64,000 bases of DNA from Anopheles merus (lineage: Eukaryota; Arthropoda; Insecta; Diptera; Culicidae): assembly GCF_017562075.2 (NCBI RefSeq), contig NC_054082.1, positions 15,073,786 to 15,137,785 on the forward strand, written 5' to 3'. Below, one piece after another: positions 38,499-51,000 of this stretch. Below the pieces are notes generated by a model. It made no database searches. It worked only from the letters and a program-made list of their open reading frames with translations, and was not told the origin of the DNA. The translations under genes were made by a program, and so were the position numbers. Each line of letters starts with the position of its first letter. Positions within the stretch are counted from its first letter, which is position 1.

Positions 38499-41400
38499 CA
38501 AAAGTCGCCTCCTCGGGCGACTCGCTACCCTTTCCGCCGCCATGCGGAAAACGGCGGCGACGACGGCGGCGGCAAATCGGCCGTGTAGTAGCAGTAAGTA
38601 GTGCGCGAAAAATTGCTGCACATGGCATGCCCACCGATTGCAGTTGCAGCTCAGCAAGTAAGACATAAATTTTCCGTCCCCGCACTGAAGCACTGTCACA
38701 TTCATCTACATTTCAAACGGGGCGGCGGCGACTGCGACAACGACGACGGGCGACCGTATCGGACAAGCCGAGCGGGGCGGCATGTGTGGACGAACTTGCA
38801 ATGGCAGTTTATTTCTCTAATTGACCACGGAACGTCACATTCATCTCAATTTTACATGATAATCCCGGCCACTGTGTACGACGGCCAGGACGACGACGCG
38901 GACGACGACGATTGAAGGGCTCGATGAAAACGTGCCGCCCCTGGTCAGTGCGCCCACCGCATTTGGGCGGCAGCTCTTCGCCATTCTGCCGGGCGCTTCT
39001 GGTGGGAACCGAAACCCGCGAAAAGACTTCATTTCCTCGGCATCTCGGCCTGCCCGATTGTCAATTTATGGACCGACAGGAGGCGCGCTTCGGCGCAGCC
39101 CCTTGTGGCACTGGCTGGCTGGATGGATGGGTGGGTGGAAGGCACGATCTCTCACCATCGCAGCGTCTTCACAGTCGTCTCTGCTTTCCCAGCGTGGCGG
39201 CAGTCATAAAGCCCGTACGTGCAGGATCTTACGGTATCAAGACACGGGTGTGGGAACCGAAATTACGACATCTCATTCCGTATGCAAACAATGTGCCACA
39301 TGTGAGCGCATCGGCAGCCCTCAACTGCCCAACCGTGCCCATTTTCCGTTCACCGTACCCCCCATGGGGCCACGCATGACCTTTGCAAATCACTCTTCCA
39401 TCCATCCATCCAGCACGTGTGTGTGTGTATGTGATGCTTTCGTGACTTTGGAGCTTATTAATTGCTAACCTCAGCACTGGTCGGTTCTTCTTGTTCTTCG
39501 CTTGCGTGCCAATTCTGCGAGACCGAGTCGGAAGAGGGGAAACCTTCCCACAACCTTTCCCGTCGGGGGTCGGGATGCGTAAAAGGGGAACATCTGTCTA
39601 ATCTAATTAAACCGATCTATGCACATTGCTCGCGCACGGAAGGGGATGGAGAAAAGTGCATTCTAACGGTGTGTACACACACACACACACACACCTAACG
39701 GAAGCGAAAGCATGGTCTGCATGGTCGATGTCTTGTGAACCTAGGTCCCTAGGTCCGATGGGGGCGGTTCGCGCAGAGATGCGTGAGATGGAATTCGTTT
39801 ATTTCCCACATGTGTGCAGCGAGCGACTTGGCGCTTGCTGGGCATGATGGCATGAGAGTGTCCCTCTTTCCCTCTCATTCTCTCTTCCTAAAGACACACA
39901 CACGTACGGGTGCACCTGTGCAATAGAAAGCATTCCCCGCTGGTTCGTTGCTCCAGTTTCCTTTTCTCTTTCGAGCCCAAATCGGGAATTGATGAAGTGC
40001 ACTTTTAATAATTATCTTAATCTCTTGGTTTCGGTCGCACTTTGCGTTGGTCGCAGCGCTGGGCAGGCGGGCTGTGCGGGCGGAAGCGCCATGCTCGGTG
40101 ATAGGAATCGCTGCGCTCGTGAGCAATGTGCCGGCGTTTGCAAAATGCAGTAGCGGCGGGCGACGGGTTTGAAAGTTGTGATGAATCTGTTGCAAGTGGG
40201 TTCGATTGTGAGGTCGCTCAAACCGAATGGTTGGGCTCGCACGTTCGTTTGCACGCAGTGTGGGTTGTGGGAAAACAGGGAGGGGGGGGGGGGCTCAGGG
40301 CTTTGGATTATGAATCGTGGCTTGGGTGTATTTTTTTTTTGTAATGGAAATTTTGACAGTTATGCTCACGCGAAGGTAAGCGAACTCAAGCTGACAAGTG
40401 ATAGTGCACGGCTTTCTTCCAGTGGGACGCTACTTATATGCCTGTTTTGATCAAACCACTCTTTACGAGCTTCCATTTTGTGCGGCTTTTCCTGTCCAAT
40501 AGATTTTCTACCACCCTAAACACCGCTATTACACCGCTTAGAGAAGCATCTAAGCGCTTACTTTTAATTAAAAATCCCTCTTTCAAGTGCATGCACGATG
40601 CACTCACGTTGAAAACGTCCCTTTTTTTGGGGTGTTCAGCGGTTAGACACGGATGCAATTTTCTGGCAGCAGCAAAGTTCCGAGAGGGTGCCTTCAGGTC
40701 AAAAAGCAACGGCAAAGGCCCTTGCATGCATCATTCTCCGTAGTGGTAACCGCACAGACACACACGCAGAAAAACCTCATCACATTGACCGGTCAAGTGA
40801 CAAAGGATTGATCAGAATCACACTTTCTCAATTGGCATATAAAAAAAACCCCCTCTCGAGTGGCTTCCGCAACCTTTCTGGGGCGCGCAAGGTTTTTGAG
40901 ATGATTATCCGCAGTGATGGGCAGCTCGTTGAGTTTTACACGGTTCACTGAGAGTTTCGAGGGACGACTCATACCACCCGCTGCATCAACCCGCTGGTCA
41001 GATGCGATGGTCTGTTTGTGTGAACAACAACGAAAACCCACCGTACGGAACACGCAATCCCGCTCAACCTCAAACTTGTCGTTCAATCGTGAGTTTTTCG
41101 TTAGTCACATACACACACACACGCGCGCGCAAAAAAAGCAGTCCGCACCGAATGCGACAAAACCGTCCGCGGTGTCCTTCCGTGGAAACGTGTTCCGTGT
41201 GCAGGACGAGAGTTTTCATTAAGGGCAGTTTTTTTGTGTGTGTGTGCTGTTGCTGCTTCCATTGACCTACCCCCTTGCTCGATGGGCTCGTTTGGACGTA
41301 CACACACACACACACCGTTGGTTGACAAGCGTTCCGCACCGATTCGCGCTGAAGCGCTGCTCTATTTTTGTCAATTTTCATACAACCGCAAAACCAACGT

Positions 41401-42083
41401 GACAGACCACACGGCAGGGAGCGCACGGAAAAGCCGTGGAAATCAGTCACCACTGTTCACCACTGTCGCGCTAGGACAATTGGGCGAATGGGACGAGCTG
41501 CTTTTCGGCGCTGGTGACATCGGTTGGTTAACATTTTGGCGTTTCGCATTGGAAGGACACTCCGAGCAGCTTATCAATCGGCATCATCATTCCGAACATC
41601 GGCTTGCCCTCGCTCCCGCTCCGCGGTAGCCATGGTAGCAGCGGCATTGTGTTTGTCGCGGTTTTGTGTTTGCAAAATTTTCGGTTCACTCTGCGGAGAT
41701 AATGGGATAATGTTGGTTTGGCGTACCCCGGTCGATTCGAAAGGGGATTGTTGGGGAAGAGGGGGGGGGAGGGGGTCCCAGAGGGCTAGCAAATGTGTAT
41801 AGGCGCGCATCGATGGGTTTATTTTTTTTGTTGTTGTTGTTGTTGGATTGCCAATAAGTTTTAACTCGGCAGTACGTTGCGCAAATGAGCATCAGTGCCG
41901 CAATGGGACGAAGAAAAAAAAACGCACCAATATGCTCACTGTTTTCATGGGCAGGCACGAGTGCGAATGTTGGAAGAGTTTTAACGATGTTTGGATCGTG
42001 GAAACCTGGATGATGAATTGAGTGGTCTGATTTTCACAAACGTTTTTTCCCCTTAATTAAGTTAACATTTTACACTGACTTAC

Positions 42084-42130
42084 AAAGGCCGTACGGTTGT
42101 TACAGCATTGATTGGCCGTTAGAGGCTTAC
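42084..42130 (-). other. Candidate recursive-splicing (RS) exon after ratchet site 2, 47 nt
   Basis: The minus strand has a strong 5' splice site CTTT|GTAAGTCAG with GT at 42083-42082, 47 nt downstream of the ratchet junction. As at site 1, this could serve exon definition of the zero-length exon. Two independent ratchet sites with the same arrangement make chance less likely. Confidence 0.5.
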
Positions 42131-42164
42131 CTGTGAGGAAAGAAAACGGAAAACGATTTTAGTA
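42125..42164 (-). other. Recursive (ratchet) splice site 2: zero-length exon
   Basis: The minus strand reads TTTCTTTCCTCACAG|GTAAGCC, junction 42131/42130. The pyrimidine tract covers about 42136-42153, and a branch-point match TACTAAA is encoded at 42158-42164, 28 nt from the AG. It lies 20.7 kb upstream of ratchet site 1 on the same strand. The core CTCACAG|GTAAGCC is almost identical to that of site 1 (TTCACAG|GTAAGCC). Confidence 0.75.
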
Positions 42165-42728
42165 TTATTACAAGCTTAAAAATTCAAATGTTTCAACAAG
42201 CAAATGCTACCGCATAAGCGTCTTTTTGCAATGTAACGCAACTCAACCCGCCGAGTTGGCCAATTGCGGTGTAATCGATCGGAGTTTCGATGCAAACAAA
42301 AAACCGGCTACTACGATCTGCCCCTTGGTAACATTACGCAACCTGGTGCCCGTGCGGTGGTGGTTTTTTTTTTTTGCGCCTATCCGTCCCGGCCAGCGTC
42401 AACAGTGTCACCAAGGCGGACTCTGCTGCGGTTTTGCGTGCGCGCGCGCACACACAGCGCCGGGTCACCGGGTCTAAGATGCGCTACTCTAATTTCCACG
42501 GACATGGAGGCTTTTGCGTAACCTTCTCGAAAGTGGCACGCGCACATGGATAGTCGCCGCAAGTGCCCCCGGCAGGTGCCATATCGATTACTACTGGTCG
42601 TCTGGAGTCCTTGCGTCGATCATTGCGCGGTGGATTCTGGTCACCAGGCCAAACCTGCTTTCGCATGAAGCGCGGCCCAAACTTGGTGCCGCGAGTAATC
42701 AAATAGTAAGCGGCTTCCCCATAAGAAA

Positions 42729-42779
42729 CGTTAGATATTCGTATTGGGCCCATTAGATATTTCCCCGTTAGATATTCGT
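42729..42779. repeat. Three spaced copies of TTAGATAT
   Basis: CGTTAGATATTCGT occurs at 42729-42742 and again at 42766-42779, with a partial copy (ATTAGATATTT) between them. The spacing is about 20 bp, or roughly two helical turns. Confidence 0.85.
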
Positions 42780-43333
42780 TGGGGACACAGAGGTTCGGTT
42801 GCCCGAATCGAGCGGGCCAAGCCATCAATCACTGTGCTGAGAGCGGCCCCCGGATCCAATCGCGACCGGCACACCATTTCTTTACGCAGCGAGCCAATCA
42901 AAAGCTTGCGCTCGTTTTACACGCACACACACACACACACAGACACGTACACATGCTGTCGGCCCCGACCGAACTAGCTCGCGGGGTGGTGTTGCGCGCG
43001 TTTGTTTCTTTCGCTTTTTTTTCGGGCCACCCGTGGAACATCGACGCAGTGGCGCAAAGCCTTGCGCGACACATTGCGCGTACCTACACGCATTTACGGT
43101 GTGCAAAGAAGAGAGACAGAGAGAGAGAGAAACAGCCACCAGCAGCAGCACCACGCGAGACCTAAGATCCAGGCGTTGGTTTCCTTCTGCTTCGCGGGCA
43201 GTCGTGGCCACCAAACGCCACAACCAACCAAATCATAAAGCGAGTATTCAAATTAGTCAGCAAACTGCGTCGCGCTTCGTCGTCAACTCCCCGACTTCCC
43301 AGACGCCCATTGTTAACGCCCGGTGTCCGGTGG

Positions 43334-43509
<176 letters not shown>

Positions 43510-46500
43510 GAACCGAGCAAAAAACCCGCACTGAAGGACCTCGAAGTCCAACGACGGGCACACGGGCTCAAAATTAGAAGGGGTGAACACAGTTTAATTC
43601 GCGCCTTTGAAAACGTGTATGTGTGTGTGTGTGTGTGTGCTCGTGCAATTTTATGTAAATACATGACTCCAGTCTAACGCTAACAAGGCGTCAAACAATA
43701 AACAGCTCCGGCGAGACGTTGGCCGACGCGAACCACGGGCAAAAACGGTCCCGCATGTCGCAACGGGTTTGAAGGTGTGACCCGGAGGAATTAATTGGGC
43801 TGCCCTCTTTTGATCGGACATTTTGTGCGCGCGTTACAATGCGGTGCGACATTACACACATGAGTCCATTACATCCAATCAGAGGCAAGGTGTCCAATAT
43901 CACCGTCCGTGGGACTTATCAGCAACTGCACGGTAAAGGGTGACAAAACCCATATAGAGACGGTAAGATGATAAGAACTGTACCGGAGGCGAGCGCTGTT
44001 CGGTCGATTAAATGTCCAATATTAAATATCCTTCTGCTATCGAAAGGATTGTTCTCGTTTTTATTGAAATATTTTGCTACCAAAATAACGTCCCTCTATA
44101 CCCCTGCACCCCGCAGCAAAGGACTGCTAAAAGCCAGAAGAACGTTCGCGTACACGTCCGAGGTTAGAAAATCTTTAGCAACCGATCGTGCAATTATTAG
44201 TTCCGGGCGCTTAACCCGCCAGCAGCGGAGAAAAGGATATGATGCCGTCAAACTCGCGACCACACCACGGGATATTGTGCAGCAACATCAAAAAGACACA
44301 GCCGGGACAGTTTCGGGAATTTGCCGTCGCATCGCCCTCTTCCGCGAAAACTTGAAAGGATTTGACGTCGACCAAACTCACTCGAAGGTAACTGGAGTAG
44401 AGCGCTATTTCCCAGTTCTCTCCCCCATAGGTTTATGATTATAGGTTAGGGATGTTCCTTCCACGCATCTACACCGGCTTGCCTTCTTTCAATGCGTTCC
44501 AATTTCTCATAACTGCAGCCGAGATGAACTCCGGTAACCTTCCCTTGTGGAGGGGTTCGTGTACAACGCGTTGGCCTGCAGCCGCTTGGCGACCGAGAAA
44601 TGACCGAGAGCGCTGTGTACGGCGCTGTTCACGGATTCAGCTAATAACTTGCGACGGTGCATCGGAAGCCCCGCAAAAATGCGCACAACGGCACAAGACT
44701 GCGTGATGATGCCCGTACCATTTTGTGCAGTAGAGGTGCTTCGACGGTGACCGAGAGAAGCTGAGCTGAATTTACATAAAATTAAACCCATTTCCACGCG
44801 TCGCAATTGCGTGCGGGCGGAAGCGCGTCTTCATCTTTCTGGTTGTCTGTGGTCGGGAAAGTTGGGCTGCGTTCCTCTAGCACGGAGCAAACCGGCTGGC
44901 AAACTGTGATGCGTGGTACCGCGTGTGACGAGCGATTGAGGTTCACGTCCGGGTACGAAGGGACGAAGTGATATCGAATCGGTGTGTTCTTATAATTGCT
45001 AGATTTGATTAAAATGCTGAAGGGAACACAAGCTCCCGAAGCAGAGTATGGGAATATTAATCTACTAAAATATTGCCTTTTTTTCTCAACCACTCGGTAG
45101 CACTATCGTTAGCACAACTTCCATGCTTCATGGTTGCATTATGTCTACCAGCAGACTTCGGTCGTGTTCGCCTCAAACTTCCCTTGGAAACTGGCAGCAC
45201 AGCGAACCGAAACCTTTCCGGAGGTCAGTACACCAGTACATCACACACACACAGCGGCAACGGACGATATTCCTAATGAAGCGGAAAATATTCACAGTTA
45301 TTATGGGACGCGAGCGTAAGTCGCACCTGGCCACCGCCGCCGCCGAAGTGCCGTTTCTCCGACTGCGGTTTGTGCGCCTGTGAGTGAGTGCCCGCCTGCA
45401 CCGTCCGGAAGTAGCCGAAGCGTGAACAGCGTCGCGCACCATGCCAACGGGACAACGGGGCGGCCACGGCGACGCTGTAAATCGAACGTTCCGGCCACGG
45501 TCACGTGAATAAGGCAGAGAAAAACCAACCCATCGTTCCACCGCACAGGAAAGGGACGGGCAGGCAGGTGAAGGATACGAAACGGTGGTGTGGGACAGCT
45601 GGCGGAGAGGTTGGCAAAGTAACCGGGTAGTGGACCCGAGGTCCGCTTGGTCGATATCGTTTTGGCCCCCTTATTTTTTGGACACCGCTTGGGCCCGTCA
45701 ACCAAGACTTGCTGTAGAAGTGAGGCGCTAAAGTTCCACCCGGTTCGGTCAGGTTTGGTTTCAAATGGGTTTTGGGAAGGCGGTTGAGAGAGAAAGAGAG
45801 AGTGTGTCTTTCAAAATTGTGACGAAAAGGTTGTTTGTAAAATCAAAGTTATTTCAAAACTTTAACATAATTTTGTATTATGTGCGTGCTACGTTATGTT
45901 GACTCAATATTCGTATTGGAACACAAAAAAGGGCAGTCCCTTCTTGGTTATATTTTTTTGTTTAATTCCGCTCTTCACGCTTGATTTGACACTGGCCAAG
46001 CGAATGACCGGTAGAATAAATAGAGCACGTCAAAGAATGGAACGATTTGTACTACTTCAGCCGTGCGTTCCCCCTTTGGACCCCTTGGTTTTCTGCTGCT
46101 GCTGACACCCTCCGTCCCGCACCATTCCTTCCATTGTTTTGAGTGCAACTCCTCACTCAGTGCCACCAACACCGGGCGGAAGTGTAAGGGCATCGTCTTG
46201 CTAGTCAATCCCGCCGACAGATGACGATCGCGCAGATTTGGAGCTTAAACGCACGCGCCCTTTACCCCGCTGGAGGTCCATCTTGTGGCCCTGCTTTGTT
46301 TGTGAAAAATTTATGACCCATCCGAAGCTTCTCCCACTCCCCCCACCCCCTCCTCCCCGCGTCCCGTTTGACCCAAGGTGTGCAATTAGATTGCCCCACT
46401 CGAAGGCGATCGTTTGGAGTTGCGCCGTGTGGGCGCTGGATCGTTTCGCATCAAAACCCCAAACAATACCAATAATGATGATCCCATCCAATGGCGTTTC

Positions 46501-46544
46501 AATCTTCCCTTTCTGGTCGACGACGAGACCACTCCTCGGGCCGA

Positions 46545-46559
46545 GGGGGGGGGGGGGGG
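46545..46559. repeat. Poly-G homopolymer, 15 bases
   Basis: An uninterrupted run of 15 G on the plus strand. Confidence 0.95.
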
Positions 46560-47856
46560 TGCCGTACCGAAAAAGGAAAAATATAAAATGCTCAGCAAAA
46601 ATGCTTGCAATTGAGGAACCGTTCCCCAGCCGGAAAAAAAAACTCAAAACAAAACGATAAACGGCCAGGCCGTGGCGAGGGAGAAATAATCATCGGGCCC
46701 CGCTGTGTGTGTGCGTCGTGTTGCCGAAGAATGCCGCCCGTTGTATTGCGCGATTGCGCGCGAATGAAATTAAACAAACCGCGACAACTCGCGGACTAAG
46801 CGCGACAAGGGCCGCGTACGATAAAACAAAACGACAAAATAAAAGCAACACAGAATCGACCCCACCGGTTTGGCACGCCGGGCTGGGCAGGGTTCAGAAA
46901 ATGAGAACACACCGTGCACACCGGGTGGGTTCCGGTCCGGGGCAATATGGGAGCGCCAACAGTTTAGCGATAAGCGCAACGGCCTGAGGGACATGCGCAT
47001 GAAGGAAAGGAGCATGGGCAGAAGAAAAAAACAAGGCCGCCAAGACATCGAACACCGTTGGCAAGTGGTCATAAAGTGAGGCCGGAAGAGAGGAGAACCT
47101 CTTCCTTTCATTGCACCCAACCATCCCTCTGCCGACGGGGAACGAGGCCAATTCGTGCTTATTTTCTCCCTTGCTGCTGGTGGTGGTGGTGGTGGTGCGT
47201 TGGACCATTTTTCATTTCGGTCGGTCGTTCGTTTTGGACAACACGCAACACACACAGGGCGCACCACGTCAATGCGTCGGCGTGTTTCGTTTGTTTTGTA
47301 ATTAAACCAATATTTGCTCATTACCTGCGCCCCGGGCTTGGACCTGCGCGAGGCCCCCTCCCCCAAAAAAAAAAAAAAAAAAGAACCTGACCCGCAACAA
47401 GAACGGACGGCGTTGTCCGTCAACTGCGCTGCGCTTGTTCTAGCTCTTCCGAGTTCTCGATGTGAGCCTCTGCTGGTCCACGTGTTTTGACAGCTTGGCC
47501 AATGCGAGTGCACGATGGCGATGACGCAAGTGGCGTACGCTCCGAGCAAGACAAAGCAGTTGGTCAAATTATTACCGGACTTTATCGTAGCAACATTTGT
47601 AAGCACAACTTCAACATCGAGCTAGTTTGTGGGGTAGTTCGAAGAAGGGTTCACCGAAAATTTTGTCCCAAAAAAACGGTGACAAACTCCGGCACAGCAA
47701 AAGGCACACTCCGAGCCTGGAGGAAGGGAAACAAACGAGCACAACCAATTGCTGGCAACAACGAGGTCAGCCAGGTGACGGGTGAAGACGATTATGACAA
47801 AAGCACATTCACATTGCCCTGTACTCCAAAGCCCCGTGTACAGAGCACACAAACGG

Positions 47857-47858
<2 letters not shown>

Positions 47859-47899
<41 letters not shown>
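47859..47899. repeat. (AC)n microsatellite
   Basis: About 20 units. A second CA repeat lies 150 bp away at 48051-48080. Confidence 0.97.
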
Positions 47900-47903
<4 letters not shown>

Positions 47904-48047
47904 CGCCCGCACGCTCTTAAAGTACAAACTAAAGTAGGTCATAGGTTCTTGTTTTTTGCCTAACGATTTTTGCACGACTGTTGATGGTGTTTCACCGTGC
48001 CGATAGATACCGGAGGACCTACCCAGAAGGGGTGAGCATTCAACAAA

Positions 48048-48050
<3 letters not shown>

Positions 48051-48080
<30 letters not shown>
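48051..48080. repeat. (CA)n microsatellite
   Basis: 15 uninterrupted CA units. Confidence 0.97.
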
Positions 48081-48081
<1 letters not shown>

Positions 48082-51000
48082 CCACACAATCGCATACACA
48101 CTGGATTACGGTGACATCGGAACCAATCTCCCCGGGGCTGAGTCAGCGCGCACAGCGCGATACTGGCGAGGGCAAACGGGACTTTTGCTATCATCCAGCA
48201 TATTGACTTCGATTTGCGCGATGTCAGCAACCAAAACCAGAACCTGTGAGTCAATCACAACTGGTTAGAACGTCGCTTCTCGTCTGTACGTGTACGTATT
48301 CTGGTACGCAAAACCAGTAACAAGTCGCACTGCAAAGGGAACCAGCTTCCAATCAAGCGCGCGATCGCGATTGTTTGCGGCAAGTCATGAGTAACTCCGG
48401 CACTTAACTCCGGCGACCGTGTCTTCATCAAATGAGTAATCATCGCCCCCCCCCCTCCCCTCTTGCTGGCGCTTGGACGTACCCAAACCCCGTCATCGCT
48501 GTCCCTGCCCTCGGAGGAGATAATTTCGGTCCAAAATTGCACCCAGCGTAGGACAAAAGGATTGCATGCAGCGAGCCAGCGCGTCATGCAGCTAGAACCC
48601 CTTGCAGAACGCTACCTTTTGCAACCCCGACCGGGCCGACGGCTCGGGAAAGGGATTTACGCGTGGTATCCGCGGGCGCTCAGGGCCGGCTGACTCCCGA
48701 CTTCCCAACCGGCTCGAAAGACCCCTCACCCGCTTCCGTATGCTCGGCGACTTAATTATCGTTATTAGCCTTTGGCGGTGCTTACCCAACCCCGATCGGT
48801 GCGTTTAATTACTCTGAATGATTTCATCAATCAACCGGCGAATCAATCGATGAGTGCTGTTCATGCGGCCACCGACGGTGTTTTCTGGTGCACCGGGTGC
48901 ATGAGAATGTATCAGTTGCATCGGTGCTGCAATTTGCATGCCTGTGCGGCTTGCGGATGACGCATCTTTTCGGTCGGTGAAGGGCGACCGTACTTGTTGG
49001 CAGCGATATAGTTGGCAGCGTTCGAACGACGAGGGATTGATCCTTCGCGAGCGTCCAGCACGGCTCGTCATTATCCGCCCCAAAACGGCCAGAAAATAGG
49101 AGGGTCGACAGTGCGGTCAAAAAGTCACCACCGTCCCATCCCAGCAATACAAACATCCCGGGCTCACGAACAAAAACCCCGCGAAACAGCGATCTCGGCG
49201 CGATCAAAACATCCGCGAAGTCCCTTTACCCGTTGTGCCGTTGGGACCGTTTCTGTCCATTGTCCGCGCGGTACGCAAACAGATTGAATTACACCGCGAA
49301 TTATATCGCGGCGCAAAAAAAGGGACCGCTTTGGACCTGCGGACCGCGTCCAATGCAACGGGCGACGGGACGTGGAAAAATCGAGTATGAAAAGGGAATC
49401 GAAAAACCCACAAACAAAAAAAAACACGGCACCGGCCCTTCCTTTTTCCTGAAGGGTCGCGCGCTACAAGACGTTCATCGTCTTCACCGGCCGGGCCCGA
49501 CGGGACATACACGCGGGAACAAGGGGATAAGGGGAAAAAGTCAATGTAAAGCAATGCGAACAACGAAAACACACACACACACACACGCGCGACACGGGCG
49601 AGGTAAATCTTGACCTCAAATTAAGCAAAGGTCGCCTTTTGGGCTGACAGAAATCACTTCATTCATATTCACATGCACTCTTCCGGTCGGGCTGGCCGGG
49701 CCGGGGCCCCTCGGTTCAGCAGGACCCGATTGTCTCGATCTTCGAAAGGGGCATGTGAATGTATAATTATTTCATCATCCCTCCTTTTTCGGACTGTTGT
49801 TCTGGTTCGCTTTCGTGCGCGGAACGGAACGCGTTACGGGATTTTGGTCAGCTTGACTTGGTGTTTTATTGCCGTGCGTTCTGTGCTGTGCTTAATCGTT
49901 GCGCTTAACGCTGCTGCTGCTGGCCCTCCGATCCATCCTTCGGGCCTTTGTGCTGCCGGGCCCGCTGCCTCGAAACGAAGGAACAATGATGAATGGTCCG
50001 CGGCAGCGGGAGCTGTTCAGGAAGGATTAACGATCAAACTGGACCAAACCGAGGCACCGATGATCGATGGCGATTAAAACTTTGCGCTCTGTATGAATGC
50101 CTCCCTGCGTATGAATTGTACGACGATGACGGGAGAACAAAAAACACAACAAACATCGAAGCATAATTTCCCCCATTTTAATAGCACAATTAGCGTGAGC
50201 CATTTCCACAATAATTGAGGCTCCCACGAACGATTGGCCGTTTGCGAATGGTTGCGTGTAATTCCCCCCCTCCCGTTTCGTCCTAGGAAGGAAGGGACAC
50301 GAATCGCCAAACAACAAAGGAAGGTGTGTGGGTATGGGGCTTTTGTTTTGCGCTGCTGCCACATAATCAAGGAGCAGATGCAGGCGCAGTTCCTTTGCGC
50401 AAAGAAGAGGAAGGCACATCAAGTGGTCAATTTGGTTGGTTAAGCGCACGGTTGCAGGACGACCACTGCTGACCACCGGAACTGGAGCACCGCCGCGGAG
50501 TGCGTGTCTCGAGCCTGCTGCTTGTTTGCTGGAGTGTGATTTGAAGAAATTGATTGAATGAATGTGGGACTTCCGGTGCGGCGCGGAATGTGAGGAATGT
50601 GTGCGCACTCGAGCAGTTTTTTTTTGCCCTCAAAGCGTGGGAATCAAAATTCCGAACACAACTCCACGGCCAGGCACGGAATCGGCACGGAATGTGATGA
50701 GATGTTATCAGTTAGTGTGCCAGAAGTACCCAAGCACAAGATTCTTTGGTTGGGAATTTTCATTAGGATCATTGGGTGTGAGGGGGGGGAGGGTAAAAAC
50801 AACCAACAAACTGTCCTCCTTCTTCAGGTTGCCAAGCCAAGCGGAAGGGAATAAACAATCGGCTAGGACCATTTCAGTGGACGATGACTACGACGACGAC
50901 ACGGAAGGACACGTCACTCGGCGACGCCCGCGATGGTACGTTGGTTTGTTGATCGCTGCTGCGTTGGTTCGGGGCTTGGTTCGCATCCAGCTGGACCTGC

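Larger units (their letters stand above)
21518..42083 (-). other. Intron segment between the two ratchet sites (20.7 kb)
   Basis: No supported gene. Contents: an AT-rich island (28430-28800), CA/TG repeats (26897-26927, 33499-33561, 39676-39694), a CT repeat (32888-32907), CTG/CAG triplet runs (23431-23453, about 29346-29365, 36633-36655), long G or C homopolymers (26557, 29912, 30536, 30845, 32057, 40282) and a GATA-motif cluster (38471-38498). A CpG-rich, promoter-like stretch lies at 35050-35950, with GCGCGCG runs but no supported transcript. Two plus-strand splice-site pairs (21811-21928, 32935-32976) are described under findings. Confidence 0.65.

Noticed and set aside
43968..44438. 156-codon plus-strand frame
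   Set aside because: Not repeat-driven, but it has no recognisable domain and no splice or promoter context. Left unannotated.
47324..47336. Minus-strand CAG|GTAATG as a third ratchet site
   Set aside because: The AG is preceded by GC-rich, non-pyrimidine sequence; the poly-T lies too far upstream.
46770..47606. 278-codon minus-strand frame
   Set aside because: It runs through poly-T/poly-A and triplet repeats and shows no protein family resemblance.
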